Below are positions 34,166 to 42,554 of a stretch of DNA of 64,000 bases, piece after piece. The notes under the pieces were generated by a model that searched no databases, had not been told where the DNA came from, and saw nothing but the letters and a program-made list of their open reading frames with translations. Each line of letters opens with the position of its first letter. The stretch's first letter is position 1. The stretch is from SZUA-368 sp028533045 (GTDB taxonomy: Bacteria; Spirochaetota; Spirochaetia; DSM-2461): assembly GCA_050031985.1 (NCBI GenBank), contig JBNAIG010000047.1, positions 19,957 through 83,956 of the forward strand, in the 5' to 3' direction. The translations under genes and the position numbers were made by a program.

Positions 34166-34368
34166 TGAAATACTACGATGATTGGGGTGAGGAAATTAAA
34201 GAGGGTGATAATATAGTCACCTCTTACGGTATACCGCCTAAACCCCTCAAAGGAAAGGTGATTATAGAAGAGGGGGAAATGATAGTCTTGACGCCGGGTC
34301 ATAATCCAGAAAAATGCGACTTGAATTATCTTATCCATAATTTTAACGTGTATAAGGAGACAGAATGA
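34165..34368 (+). CDS. Hypothetical protein, 67 residues
   Basis: A small beta-barrel-like protein: WGEEIKEGDNIVTSYG, then KGKVIIEEGEMIVLTPG. Phage genomes often carry such SH3-like proteins. The function is unknown. It overlaps the next gene by 4 bases. Confidence 0.55.
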   Translation: MKYYDDWGEEIKEGDNIVTSYGIPPKPLKGKVIIEEGEMIVLTPGHNPEKCDLNYLIHNFNVYKETE

Positions 34369-34832
34369 AAACACTAAAAGACTTTCAGAAAGAAAGCAGG
34401 GAAGCGTTGGAAAAAGAAACCCAGGAACAGCTTAAAACCGGGCCGGTAAAATTATCGGTAGACTGTACCATTGAAACCGCAAAGGATATATCTAATCCTT
34501 CCGTGGCGTTTGCTATTAAGAGAAAATGGAAGTCCCAGGCTAATATCGCCTACCAGAAAGCAAAAAAGCACGATATTAGGCCGCTTATCCCTAAAAAAGA
34601 CCAGAACATCAACGGCTTTGCTTTGGACCCGGAACAGCCGCTCCCGGTGTGGGCCGATGGCCTTACGGAACAATCCGAGTATACCGATGAAATGCTGGCA
34701 ACAGGGCTATTTCTCTTCCTCCGAGAAGAATACGATGAATATTATCATAATGTTCTGAAAGCGTTAAATCTTAATCCCGCCACTATATCAGAAGAGGGCC
34801 GGAAGATTTTAGACGGAAGTTATTGGAAATAA
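34365..34832 (+). CDS. Hypothetical protein, 155 residues
   Basis: It follows AAGGAG. The protein is helical and charged in the first half and contains LPVWADGLTEQSEYTDEML and FLREEYDEYYHNVL in the second. I do not recognise a family. It ends the cluster; a hairpin follows and the next gene has its own promoter. Confidence 0.55.
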   Translation: MKTLKDFQKESREALEKETQEQLKTGPVKLSVDCTIETAKDISNPSVAFAIKRKWKSQANIAYQKAKKHDIRPLIPKKDQNINGFALDPEQPLPVWADGLTEQSEYTDEMLATGLFLFLREEYDEYYHNVLKALNLNPATISEEGRKILDGSYWK

Positions 34833-34838
34833 GATAAA

Positions 34839-34862
34839 GGGGGTGAGGTTTTATACACCCCT
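34839..34862 (+). terminator. Possible weak terminator hairpin
   Basis: GGGGGTG and CACCCCT pair around a 10-base loop right after a gene end and before a promoter. There is no downstream T-run, so termination would be weak. Confidence 0.35.
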
Positions 34863-34869
34863 CCATTGA

Positions 34870-34898
34870 TTGACAAGATAGTTTAACCGATATAGTAT
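34870..34898 (+). promoter_or_regulatory. Sigma70-like promoter for the replication genes
   Basis: TTGACA (34870-34875) and TAGTAT (34893-34898) are 17 bases apart. A GGAAAGGGG ribosome site follows before 34921. It should drive the small HTH gene, the initiator-like gene and the loader. Confidence 0.65.
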
Positions 34899-34920
34899 AG
34901 TAAAGATAAGGAAAGGGGTT

Positions 34921-35109
34921 ATGAAAGAGTTAACAAAGCAAGAATTAGAGAAGTTGTATTATGAAAATACAAACGATGAAGTGTGTCGTATTTTGGGGAT
35001 TACGAAAGTGACCCTTGTGAAATACGTAAAACAGGCCGGGATTGAGCCAAAAGGAAAAGGTGGTGGTATGTGTAGCCCTAAGTTGCAGATTGTGTCTGAA
35101 AAGGGTTAA
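34921..35109 (+). CDS. Small HTH protein, 62 residues
   Basis: Residues 5-45 read as a helix-turn-helix of the resolvase or sigma-like type: LTKQELEKLYYENTNDEVCR, then ILGITKVTLVKYVKQAGI. The C-terminus is short and Gly rich. It lies first behind its own promoter and may control it. Confidence 0.6.
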   Translation: MKELTKQELEKLYYENTNDEVCRILGITKVTLVKYVKQAGIEPKGKGGGMCSPKLQIVSEKG

Positions 35110-35111
35110 AC

Positions 35112-35897
35112 ATGGCAACACAGAGATATATTTCTACATCTTTCTGGAATGACCCATGGATACAGACGTTAGACCCTTCTGAAAAGCTTTTGTATCTGTA
35201 TTTTATGACCAGCCCATTATCGAGTATTTCCGGCATATATGAAGTAACAATGAGGCGGGTATGTTTCGACACTGGTTACAACGAAGATACAACAAAACGC
35301 ATCATTAAGAGGTTCGAAAACGACAAAAAGTTGTACTATTGTTGTGGTTTTGTTGTAATTCCGTCATGGCCGAAACATCAGAAATGGGAGGAAAAAGAGA
35401 CAATAAAGCGGGGTATAGAAAAACACTTAAATACTGTACCCAAAAGAGTTTGGTGTGATATAGTTTCGAGAAAAATACCTTATCAGTATCCCCTTGAAGA
35501 GATTTTGTTGCCGTATGGGTATGACCCGAGCTATTTAGATATAGAATTTGAATTTGAATTTGATATTATAAAAGACGGTCAAAATTGCACCAAAATTGCA
35601 CCAAATGTTGTAGAAGAGGAATTTAGTCGTTTTTGGCATGTATGGCCTAAGAAAGTACAGAAAAAAACAGCACGGCAGAAATATTTCTTGATGCACAAGA
35701 AGAAGCGTTTACCGGAAATCAATGAATTGTTGGAGATTATCGAAAAATGGAAAAACACGGAAGACTGGAAAAAAGACGATGGGAGATACATACCTCATCC
35801 GGCAACGTGGATAAATCAAGAAAGGTGGGAAGATGCTTTGCCAACACAGGTAATAAGCCAAGAAGATAAAAACTACAAGGATGGATGGGATGACTAA
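35112..35897 (+). CDS. Phage replication initiator-like protein
   Basis: The protein has 261 residues. The N-terminal 100 look like a winged-helix replication-organiser domain (YISTSFWNDPWIQTLDPSEK, LYLYFMTSPLSSISGIYEV). The C-terminal part has FWHVWPKKVQKKTARQKYF and DGRYIPHPATWINQERWED, a motif shared by many phage O-like and DnaT/DnaD-like replication proteins. It is directly followed by a DnaC-type loader, the usual initiator-loader pair. It would bind the origin and recruit the host helicase through the loader. No iterons are obvious within it. Confidence 0.7.
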   Translation: MATQRYISTSFWNDPWIQTLDPSEKLLYLYFMTSPLSSISGIYEVTMRRVCFDTGYNEDTTKRIIKRFENDKKLYYCCGFVVIPSWPKHQKWEEKETIKRGIEKHLNTVPKRVWCDIVSRKIPYQYPLEEILLPYGYDPSYLDIEFEFEFDIIKDGQNCTKIAPNVVEEEFSRFWHVWPKKVQKKTARQKYFLMHKKKRLPEINELLEIIEKWKNTEDWKKDDGRYIPHPATWINQERWEDALPTQVISQEDKNYKDGWDD

Positions 35898-36606
35898 AAC
35901 TTGCCCCATCCACGGAGAATACGAAAGCGAGGTTATGGAAGTATTCGGCGTTCATGTTGAAACTCAATGCCCTATGTGTGAAGCGCAGGAAAAGCAGGAC
36001 GCGCAGAAGAAAGCCAAGATAGAAAAAGTGAAATCGATAGAAGATGCCGGTGTACCTTCTCGCTTTTTGAAGTGTGCTTTTCAGAATTACCAAAGAGAAA
36101 CCAATGAACAACAAGAGTCTTACGATATTGCGAAGGGCTACTGCGATAATCTTTCATCCAATCAGGACGGTTCTGCTCTGTTTATGTGTGGTTCATACGG
36201 TACTGGAAAAACTCACTTGGCTATATCTATTTTGAAGCGCCACTTTCAAGAAACCGGCAAACTTGGGTTATACACGACCACAATGCGAATGATCCGGGAC
36301 ATAAGAAGTTCTTACGGAAGCAGAGATATCAGCGAACAACAGAAAATTGACTGTTATGTTAAATCTCCCCTATTGATTCTGGATGAAGTCGGTGTACAAT
36401 TCGGTACGGAAGGTGAGTTGATTCTTCTTTTTGAAGTTATCAATGGACGCTATGAAGAGATGAAACCAACTGTTTTGATCTCCAATTTGACATTCAAGGA
36501 AATGGAAAAATATCTGGGAGAGCGATGCGTTGATAGGCTCAAAGGACAATCCGGGAAAATATCAATTATGAACTGGTCCAGCTATCGCAAGAGAAAACCA
36601 GAGTAG
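35890..36606 (+). CDS. dnaC: DnaC-like helicase loader
   Basis: The protein has 238 residues if started at the ATG at 35890. Two CxxC-type pairs (TCPIHG and CPMCE) near the N-terminus may bind zinc. The AAA+ part has Walker A GSYGTGKTHLA, Walker B LLILDEVG and a sensor I SNLTFKEM. The signature CVDRL follows. It loads the host DnaB helicase at the phage origin with the initiator upstream. It overlaps that gene by 8 bases. Confidence 0.88.
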   Translation: MTKTCPIHGEYESEVMEVFGVHVETQCPMCEAQEKQDAQKKAKIEKVKSIEDAGVPSRFLKCAFQNYQRETNEQQESYDIAKGYCDNLSSNQDGSALFMCGSYGTGKTHLAISILKRHFQETGKLGLYTTTMRMIRDIRSSYGSRDISEQQKIDCYVKSPLLILDEVGVQFGTEGELILLFEVINGRYEEMKPTVLISNLTFKEMEKYLGERCVDRLKGQSGKISIMNWSSYRKRKPE

Positions 36607-36614
36607 AAAATAGG

Positions 36615-36634
36615 GCTATTTGCTAAAAAATAGC
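36615..36634 (+). other. Hairpin after the helicase loader
   Basis: GCTATTT and AAATAGC pair around a 6-base loop just after the loader gene, and TTAGG/CCTAA forms a second hairpin about 15 bases later. No T-run follows. They may act as weak terminators between operons. Confidence 0.35.
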
Positions 36635-36709
36635 ACCATAAATCAATCTTTAGGTAAAAAACGCCTAATGTATCAATAAAACATAAAACAAGCTGTAGGA
36701 GGCTGTATT

Positions 36710-37306
36710 TTGGAGAAATTAAGAAAAATTATCGGATGGTTGGCTTTTGTCTTCCCCTTTGCGCTTATTGTTTTCGGGCAATGGCCCATGGGGAAAAGTA
36801 TTTCAAGTTACTATTGGAACAATGATTCAGTGCTGTTTGTCAGTATGCTGGTGGTCTGTGGAAGTTTCCTGGTTTTTTACGATGGATACGACACACGGGA
36901 CAACTGGATGACTACTGTAGCCGGTGTAGGGATGATGGTAATTGCCGCTTTCCCCTGTTTGGGGGATCACTGGTATCTCTTTATGCTGATACCCCAGGGT
37001 GTTACTAATATCATCCACGGAGTTTCCGCAACTATAACATTCGGTATGTTGGGCTGTGTGTCGATGTTTCAGTTTACTCAGAGAGGTTCAAGAACAACTT
37101 TCCGAAAATTAACCCGGAACAAAATCTATCGCATTTGTGGATGGGTTATTTTTGGAGCCATGGCTGGTATAGGGCTTATTGGTTTGTTTGGAATCCGAGA
37201 ACAGACGGATAGTATACGTCTGTTCTTTTGGTTGGAAAGTATCATTCTGTGGGCCTTTGGTGTTTCTTGGCTTGTTAAGGGCGGGTTTATTTTGGAGGAT
37301 AAATGA
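36710..37306 (+). CDS. Membrane protein with about six segments
   Basis: The protein has 198 residues and starts at a TTG behind TAGGAGG. Hydrophobic stretches occur at about residues 7-24, 42-58, 70-84, 91-120, 142-162 and 172-190. The sequence SISSYYWNNDSVLFVSMLVV, followed by GYDTRDNWMTTVAGVGM, recalls small bacterial membrane proteins of unknown function (DUF998-like). Its role in a phage is unknown. Confidence 0.65.
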   Translation: MEKLRKIIGWLAFVFPFALIVFGQWPMGKSISSYYWNNDSVLFVSMLVVCGSFLVFYDGYDTRDNWMTTVAGVGMMVIAAFPCLGDHWYLFMLIPQGVTNIIHGVSATITFGMLGCVSMFQFTQRGSRTTFRKLTRNKIYRICGWVIFGAMAGIGLIGLFGIREQTDSIRLFFWLESIILWAFGVSWLVKGGFILEDK

Positions 37307-37500
37307 TGAAGTATTCTTTACTGGAATCTAAATCTAATGCGTTTTCGATAATCGGATACGTAACAAGGTGCATGAAGAAAGAGGGATTAACCGAAGAAGA
37401 TTGTTGTAAGTACCGTGGAGAAGCAACGGCGGGTGATTATCACGAACTTGTAGCAGTCAGTCAGAAGATGATTGATAAACTTAATGGAGAAGAGGAATGA
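37303..37500 (+). CDS. Hypothetical protein, 65 residues
   Basis: It starts in an ATGA overlap behind TTGGAGG. The protein is helical with GYVTRCMKKEGLTEED and DYHELVAVSQKMIDKLN. Small phage proteins of this type are common and uncharacterised. It overlaps the next gene by 4 bases. Confidence 0.6.
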   Translation: MMKYSLLESKSNAFSIIGYVTRCMKKEGLTEEDCCKYRGEATAGDYHELVAVSQKMIDKLNGEEE

Positions 37501-38210
37501 GCGACGAAAAAACAGCTAGAGAGTATTTTGAAGAGTTGAAAGCGAAGAAACAGACGATCAATGATGCGGATTTAGAGAAAGTCTATGATAACTGCATGAC
37601 ATTGATAAACAAATACAAGATAACAGGACAAGTGGACGGAATGAAAAAACTGATTTTTCATCTTGAATCACTGGAAAAAGAACGGGAGATTGTCAAAGCC
37701 GGTATTGATACGTTTGTATATCTTTCAGATATCAAGAAGTATATCGCGGCAGTTTCCGATAGATCGGTTAAATGTATCGAACTTTCCCGGTTTGAAAGAG
37801 AAATACCCGATGAAATAGTTGACGAGTTGGCAAAGGTTAAGGAGCTTTTTGACGAATTCTTTGTTGTGTTTACTGACTACACGAAAGTTCATGAAGAAAA
37901 AGCCAAGAAAGAGCGTGATCCTATTCTTTTTGGTATTTTCAAGGATAATAAATCCAGTACCATAGTTGAACGCTGTTATTTTATCGGGGATTGGGAAGAT
38001 GAATATTGTGATCTTACCCTGGAAAAAATGGTAAACTTCATGCAGAAAAAAGGTAAAGAGATTGAACACACAATCAAGACCCCGGAAGATTTGGAAGAGT
38101 TAAAAGATCAAATTAGAAAATTAGAAGCTGTAGATAATACATTTGTAATTGGTTCGGCGTCCACTAAAACTAAAAAGAGTGTTATAGGTAGGTTGTTTAG
38201 CCGTGGATGA
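37497..38210 (+). CDS. Helical hypothetical protein, 237 residues
   Basis: The protein is largely helical and charged. Features include LIFHLESLEKEREIVKAG, FVYLSDIKKYIAAVSD, and a C-terminal FVIGSASTKTKKSVIGRLF. No motif is recognised. It follows AAGAGG and overlaps the next gene by 8 bases. Confidence 0.55.
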   Translation: MSDEKTAREYFEELKAKKQTINDADLEKVYDNCMTLINKYKITGQVDGMKKLIFHLESLEKEREIVKAGIDTFVYLSDIKKYIAAVSDRSVKCIELSRFEREIPDEIVDELAKVKELFDEFFVVFTDYTKVHEEKAKKERDPILFGIFKDNKSSTIVERCYFIGDWEDEYCDLTLEKMVNFMQKKGKEIEHTIKTPEDLEELKDQIRKLEAVDNTFVIGSASTKTKKSVIGRLFSRG

Positions 38211-38604
38211 TATTGACTTCACTAAAGATCGGATACTCCAAGACAATAAGGATCAAGGTGTTGTTATATGGGGTGAGCGTTTTTATGGCAATAATATTAT
38301 TGTACGTGATAATATTGTTTACGGCGCATCGAAAGACCCACTGGAAATGCCGGAAAAACCTAATAGCTCACTGATCGAACCTGACGATGACGCAGAATGG
38401 TACGGTATTCATTACGGTATGTGGGGAGATAGGTGCCATTGTTGCGGGAAAAAGATCATGCCGTATGATGTGTGGTTTGAGTTATGTGAAGAATGTTGTT
38501 GTAAGCTTGACGAGTCCGATGTGTTAAGTGTGAGTGAGGTGCAATCTGGATTCATTCTATCACAAAGGATTGATAGATTATTTGAAAGGAGCATAGGATT
38601 ATGA
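38203..38604 (+). CDS. Zinc-binding hypothetical protein, 133 residues
   Basis: It starts at a GTG. Four or more cysteines (CHCCGKKIMPYDVWF and LCEECCCKL) form a likely zinc ribbon near residues 80-105. The N-terminus contains GERFYGNNIIVRDNIVYG. The function is unknown. It overlaps the next gene by 4 bases. Confidence 0.55.
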   Translation: MDDIDFTKDRILQDNKDQGVVIWGERFYGNNIIVRDNIVYGASKDPLEMPEKPNSSLIEPDDDAEWYGIHYGMWGDRCHCCGKKIMPYDVWFELCEECCCKLDESDVLSVSEVQSGFILSQRIDRLFERSIGL

Positions 38605-39200
38605 TTGAATTTAAACCGGAAATATTAACCGAGAAGATCGCAGTACATTGTGATACGGAAGAGAAAGCGAACGCATTACTAGAATGGGCTGATATGAACG
38701 GAGGAACTTGGTATGATGGTGAATCATATCTCAATAACACTTTGTGGCGTCGTCATGGGGGGGACACGCTTTATTTGATTTTTAATGGTACGTGTTGCGG
38801 GACTAATCATTACCAAACTGGAATAACAATAATAACTTACGAAGAGGCCATACTGGTTCCGGGTGAAAACCCTATACAAGAAGATTCCGGGGATAAAACC
38901 GAACAATACACGCGCCAGTCAGATAAATTCCACGGGATATACTCTTCTCATGAAGAAATGCTTATGGAAAAAAACAAGAGATATGGCGATTCAGCATTAA
39001 GCCCCCTGGTTTTATTTACAAAACACATAACACCAGGAGAAGCAGGATTAAACGGAATACTCGTAAGGCTGGACGATAAGCTCTCAAGAGTAAAAAACTC
39101 AGAAGAGATACGGAAGAATGATATATCTGATATTCTTGGCTACCTGATATTGCTATGTAAAGACCGGGGATGGGAAGATTTTTCGGATCAGGTAGATTGA
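38601..39200 (+). CDS. DUF1599-like nucleotide-modification-associated protein
   Basis: The protein has 199 residues. The C-terminal half has MLMEKNKRYGDSALSP, then GILVRLDDKLSRVKN, then DISDILGYLILL, the pattern of the DUF1599 or Nmad-type domain linked to modified nucleotides in phages. The N-terminal half (ALLEWADMNGGTWYDGESYL) is unrelated and unknown. It may take part in hypermodification of phage DNA together with the methyltransferases and the ThyX-like protein. Confidence 0.65.
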   Translation: MIEFKPEILTEKIAVHCDTEEKANALLEWADMNGGTWYDGESYLNNTLWRRHGGDTLYLIFNGTCCGTNHYQTGITIITYEEAILVPGENPIQEDSGDKTEQYTRQSDKFHGIYSSHEEMLMEKNKRYGDSALSPLVLFTKHITPGEAGLNGILVRLDDKLSRVKNSEEIRKNDISDILGYLILLCKDRGWEDFSDQVD

Positions 39201-39214
39201 AAGGGGGATGGACA

Positions 39215-39400
39215 ATGCCAAACTTTAATCGATTAAGAAGAGATTTGGAAAGAAAGATGGTTTGCGAGTGTAATAACATACCGGAAGATATAGAGCAGGA
39301 AATTAAGAAAATACAGCGGAACGCCGTATGGGACGGTTCTTTTGGTGGGGTGCTGGTAGGAATAGCCATAGGATTGCTGTTAGCAGGAGTTACAAGATGA
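39215..39400 (+). CDS. Small membrane protein, 61 residues
   Basis: I start it at the ATG at 39215 behind AAAGGGGG. Residues 1-40 are polar and helical. Residues about 42-60 form one membrane segment (GGVLVGIAIGLLLAGV). The function is unknown. It overlaps the next gene by 4 bases. Confidence 0.55.
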   Translation: MPNFNRLRRDLERKMVCECNNIPEDIEQEIKKIQRNAVWDGSFGGVLVGIAIGLLLAGVTR

Positions 39401-39813
39401 AATGTGGATGTAAAGATGGAAAGGTGTTCGCTCACTTAAATTTCGGACCGGACAAGCCTGGATCATGGGAATGGATAACCTGTCCGACCTGTAAAGGAAT
39501 CGGGGAAGTACCGGATATATGGGCAGAATGGAGAGAGACGGGGAAAAGAATTTCCTATTGTATGTTTAAACATGAATTAACACTAAGGACGTTATCCAAA
39601 AAAATCGGGTGTGACGTGGTAGCTTTATCCCGAGCAAGAGTAGGGGAGGAAGACCCCGCGCCGATGATCGAGTTAATACAAAAGTATTATGATGTCCCGG
39701 AGGTAAAGACCTGTATATGCGGGTCTACTGAGTTTGAAGATAGCGAAGACGAGTTCATGGGGCAAATTATTCAGCAATGTGTAAAATGTCACCAAAGAAT
39801 GGGGAGGAAGTAA
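39397..39813 (+). CDS. HTH protein with two zinc-binding pairs
   Basis: The protein has 138 residues. The N-terminus has CGCKDGKV and CPTCKGIG, a DnaJ-like zinc hairpin. The middle (LTLRTLSKKIGCDVVALSRA) is an HTH-like segment as in Cro/CI-type regulators. The C-terminus has CICGST and CVKCHQ, a second zinc ribbon. It may be a DNA-binding regulator. It follows GGAG inside the preceding gene. Confidence 0.6.
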   Translation: MKCGCKDGKVFAHLNFGPDKPGSWEWITCPTCKGIGEVPDIWAEWRETGKRISYCMFKHELTLRTLSKKIGCDVVALSRARVGEEDPAPMIELIQKYYDVPEVKTCICGSTEFEDSEDEFMGQIIQQCVKCHQRMGRK

Positions 39814-40041
39814 ATGATTGAATGGTCCAGAATAGAAAGATGGGAATCCGAAACTATCGAAAGCGTCCCGGAAGATGCTGTAATACACTCTATCGACGGA
39901 AAGGATGTAGAGGAAAGATGTGAAAACTGTGGTAAGTATCTTTTCACAGAAGACGACTGGCTGGTGTATGTAGATGGGAACGTACTTTGCATGGAGTGCG
40001 ATCAAAGTTTAAAGGAGGATGATAATGCCAGAAGTAATTAG
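39814..40041 (+). CDS. Zinc-ribbon hypothetical protein, 75 residues
   Basis: The pattern CENCGKYLFTEDDWLVYVDG, then CMECDQS, is a zinc ribbon of the two-CxxC type. The N-terminus is acidic. It starts right after the previous stop behind GGGGAGG. The end of the gene contains the AAAGGAGG ribosome site for the next one. Confidence 0.55.
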   Translation: MIEWSRIERWESETIESVPEDAVIHSIDGKDVEERCENCGKYLFTEDDWLVYVDGNVLCMECDQSLKEDDNARSN

Positions 40042-40576
40042 AATAACATCACAGAATATGGATGCCCCGCCGAAGGTTATGAATTATTTAGAATTGGCTA
40101 GTTTGCCACCTGTTGCAGAATACAACCCAGAGCCGATTATGTGTGGTGAATCCATCATACATGAAGATGTCAAACAATACGCATTCCCTGGACAAAACGG
40201 GGAGTTTGAGCGAGTTTTTATTCACGGGGATAGGGGTAATTTAGTTATGGAATACATTGAATATCTAAACTATTCTGCGAATAAATGGAAAATGAGGAGT
40301 CAAAAAGATGTTGATGAATTCGGAGAAACACTGAGAAGAATTGTAGAAATGCACTACAAGTTGCCCCCAGGGCAAAAAAAGCCAAAACCGTTCAGAGAAA
40401 AACTATTTGATTTATTGACTTTCGATATCAATAGAGCACTCTCAGAAGGATTAAGTATGGCAACAGAAAAAGGCCGCGAGGAGAGAAGACAGGCAAATAA
40501 TAGAATTGAGCAACGAAAAAGAGAACGGATAACAAGAGCATACAGGGAATTTGTAGCCGCTATCTTGGATTATTAG
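40025..40576 (+). CDS. Hypothetical protein, 183 residues
   Basis: I prefer the ATG at 40025, six bases after AAAGGAGG, over the one at 40019. The protein has a beta-rich first half (FERVFIHGDRGNLVMEYIEY) and a helical, basic C-terminus ending with ERITRAYREFVAAIL. It is not recognised. Confidence 0.5.
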   Translation: MPEVIRITSQNMDAPPKVMNYLELASLPPVAEYNPEPIMCGESIIHEDVKQYAFPGQNGEFERVFIHGDRGNLVMEYIEYLNYSANKWKMRSQKDVDEFGETLRRIVEMHYKLPPGQKKPKPFREKLFDLLTFDINRALSEGLSMATEKGREERRQANNRIEQRKRERITRAYREFVAAILDY

Positions 40577-40586
40577 GAGGATAAGC

Positions 40587-40786
40587 ATGGACCGGATTAG
40601 TGTAGAAGAGCGGTTACCTGGGAATGGTGACAAAGTAATTGTTATGGACCATACGGAATTTCGATAGCGCATTATGAGGACAGAGCTTTTTATGAAGCAT
40701 ACGATACCTATGCAAGGATGTGGATTGATCTATACGATAAGGTTTCGCATTGGGTGCCAGTACCTAAACCACCGGAGGGAATATGA
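40587..40786 (+). pseudogene. DUF551 gene with a -1 frameshift
   Basis: It starts with ISVEERLPGNGDKVIV, the DUF551 start, and the -1 frame then reads YGPYGISIAHYEDRAF and ends with VSHWVPVPKPPEG, the DUF551 end. The two join if one T is restored in the TT at 40642-40643. As given, translation stops after 26 residues. This may be decay or a sequencing error. DUF551 is a small phage protein of unknown function. The next gene starts in the overlap of its stop. Confidence 0.75.
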
Positions 40787-41256
40787 GAACAGTACAGGAC
40801 ATAGAAAAAGAGATAGAGCAGAGACAGAAAGAAATCAGTGAAATAAAAAGTAACTCCTGTACGGAAGCTGTTGAACAGGCTATAAATGAATACCGAAACG
40901 AGACAGGACATTTCCCCGTTAGAATAGAAATGTCAAGAACTACACAAGAAAGGCTTACTGTAGAGCTTGATTGGAGGCTGTTCGGAATAAGGGGAGATTA
41001 CAAAAGTATCTACAACAGAGATATGTCGTTAGTAAAGAAGGTGTCTCATGATGTACCTGTGTTTCTTAATTCGTCATTACAGGGAAGAACCTTTATTCTG
41101 TTTCCCATTAAGAAAGCACGACAGCTTGTAGTTGACTTAGCAGAACAGAACGGCAGAACAGAACGGGAAGAGTCCTACAAACTACTGTACGGCGGCATAG
41201 GAAAAAAAGAAGAGCTGGAAACGTTATTCCCTGCGGCTATCAAGGAGAACCCATGA
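40783..41256 (+). CDS. Hypothetical protein, 157 residues
   Basis: The first 30 residues are a coiled coil (DIEKEIEQRQKEISEIKSN). The middle is beta-rich, with FPVRIEMSRTTQERLTVEL and RTFILFPIKKARQLV. I do not recognise the family. It starts in an ATGA overlap with the DUF551 stop and is overlapped by the next gene. Confidence 0.55.
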   Translation: MRTVQDIEKEIEQRQKEISEIKSNSCTEAVEQAINEYRNETGHFPVRIEMSRTTQERLTVELDWRLFGIRGDYKSIYNRDMSLVKKVSHDVPVFLNSSLQGRTFILFPIKKARQLVVDLAEQNGRTEREESYKLLYGGIGKKEELETLFPAAIKENP

Positions 41257-41489
41257 CCCTTTGCAATAAATGTGGTAAAGAAGTAAAATACATCTACAGC
41301 CGGAAGAAAGAGAAGGAAGTCTGCTGTGATATCCCATCCGTAACCGGCATACAAGAATCAGGGAGAATAGTGGAGGTCTATCTTGAACACAAATGTAACC
41401 CCGGAAACAATCAAGAAGTTCCTAGAGAGAAAGTGTCAACGAGGAAGCTATGGGTCGGTCCAGATATTTGTGAAGGACGGGAGGATTGA
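41253..41489 (+). CDS. Zinc-binding small protein with a long overlap
   Basis: The protein has 78 residues. LCNKCGKEVKY and a later CCDIPSVTGIQESGRI pattern with a final HKC are typical of small phage zinc proteins that end near the HKC. Here the frame runs on for about 30 more residues, overlapping the next gene by 107 bases. The extension may be accidental after loss of a stop. Confidence 0.5.
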   Translation: MTLCNKCGKEVKYIYSRKKEKEVCCDIPSVTGIQESGRIVEVYLEHKCNPGNNQEVPREKVSTRKLWVGPDICEGRED

Positions 41490-41679
41490 GCAGGTTAATG
41501 ATCAAATATCCTACAATGCTGACACTTTTAATGCACACGTCAACAAGGCTCCAAAACGTTATATTGTAAAGAGTAACGAGAATGAAGACGCCGGGAATAT
41601 TGACGAAAAAGTGACGGAAGTGTCAAAAAATGATCAAAATGTTGAAAAAGTGTCAAAAAAAGAGGATAACTTTGATTGA
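41383..41679 (+). CDS. Hypothetical protein, 98 residues
   Basis: It starts at a TTG six bases after GGAGG, inside the preceding gene. YGSVQIFVKDGRIEQVN near residue 22 is a small beta motif seen in DUF2292-like proteins; the C-terminus is charged with VTEVSKNDQNVEKVSKKE, a near repeat. The function is unknown. Confidence 0.55.
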   Translation: MNTNVTPETIKKFLERKCQRGSYGSVQIFVKDGRIEQVNDQISYNADTFNAHVNKAPKRYIVKSNENEDAGNIDEKVTEVSKNDQNVEKVSKKEDNFD

Positions 41680-41728
41680 AATTGCATAGATCGGAATGAT
41701 TATATTTTGTGATTGCGTTTTGTGCAAT

Positions 41729-41755
41729 GTGAAATTAACGTGAAAAGTGGTGAAA
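41729..41755 (+). repeat. Three GTGAAA repeats spaced one helical turn
   Basis: GTGAAA occurs at 41729, 41740 and 41750, so the copies are 11 and 10 bases apart and face the same side of the helix. They sit just upstream of an HTH gene at 41780 that may be the small terminase. They could be an operator or part of a packaging site. Confidence 0.4.
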
Positions 41756-41779
41756 TTTATATGGAAGGATTATTGAAAA

Positions 41780-42499
41780 GTGGCGGCAAAAAGAAAAAGA
41801 TGTAAGGTGTGTGAACACAAGATGGTTGCAGAGATCAATAGCAAGATACGCAACGGAGAACCAATTAGCAGGTTGTGTGCTTTATATGGAATATCAAGAA
41901 ATACCATAATGAAGCACCGCGATAACTGTTTGACCGATATTCTCGCCAAAGATGATGCCGCTAGGGATGCCATGCAAGCCACCGGTTTGAAGAACGACAT
42001 GGAAGAACTTTTGACAAGAGTTCGCAAGTTGTTTGATGCTTATGATCGTCAATTACAAGACCCGGATAATCCAGATCAATATGATGTTTCACCCCGTGCT
42101 AACGAGATAGACATTATATATCGGGATTTCGATAAAGAAACCGGTAAGCAATCACAAATAACAAAAAAGGCCAACTTTCAACAGTTACTTGATACCATTT
42201 ATACCGATGGCCGGTTTATTATCCAGGGAATAACCCATAGTAAACCGGATCACGGAGATATGCTTTTAAAAACCGCAACAAAGTTAGAGAACAGTATTAA
42301 ACTGCTCGACGAATCTACCCGTAAGGCGATAGAGTGGGAACACAAGAAAGCGGCCATGGAAAAATTACAGCAGTCAGACAACGTGGAAGTATCATTTGAA
42401 AAACAAGTTGCCGTGATAACTGAAAAAGTCACTCTAGCCGTAAAAGAATCAAATACAGAAGAGCTTTCTGCCTTGGCGGGTCTTCCAGAATTAAATTAA
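41780..42499 (+). CDS. HTH protein, possible terminase small subunit
   Basis: The protein has 239 residues and starts at a GTG. Residues 7-50 combine CKVCEHKMVAEINSKIRNG with an HTH, SRLCALYGISRNTIMKHRDN. The rest is helical with a long C-terminal region. HTH proteins of this form are often small terminases, but the large terminase lies 6.5 kb downstream, so another DNA-binding role is possible. GTGAAA repeats lie directly upstream and may be its binding site. Confidence 0.45.
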   Translation: MAAKRKRCKVCEHKMVAEINSKIRNGEPISRLCALYGISRNTIMKHRDNCLTDILAKDDAARDAMQATGLKNDMEELLTRVRKLFDAYDRQLQDPDNPDQYDVSPRANEIDIIYRDFDKETGKQSQITKKANFQQLLDTIYTDGRFIIQGITHSKPDHGDMLLKTATKLENSIKLLDESTRKAIEWEHKKAAMEKLQQSDNVEVSFEKQVAVITEKVTLAVKESNTEELSALAGLPELN

Positions 42500-42508
42500 A
42501 AAAATCCC

Positions 42509-42537
42509 TTGCACAATAATTAAACACATGGTAAGAT
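42509..42537 (+). promoter_or_regulatory. Sigma70-like promoter
   Basis: TTGCAC (42509-42514) and TAAGAT (42532-42537) are 17 bases apart. AAAAAGGAG and the gene at 42555 follow. Confidence 0.55.
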
Positions 42538-42554
42538 TCATAAAAAGGAGAATT

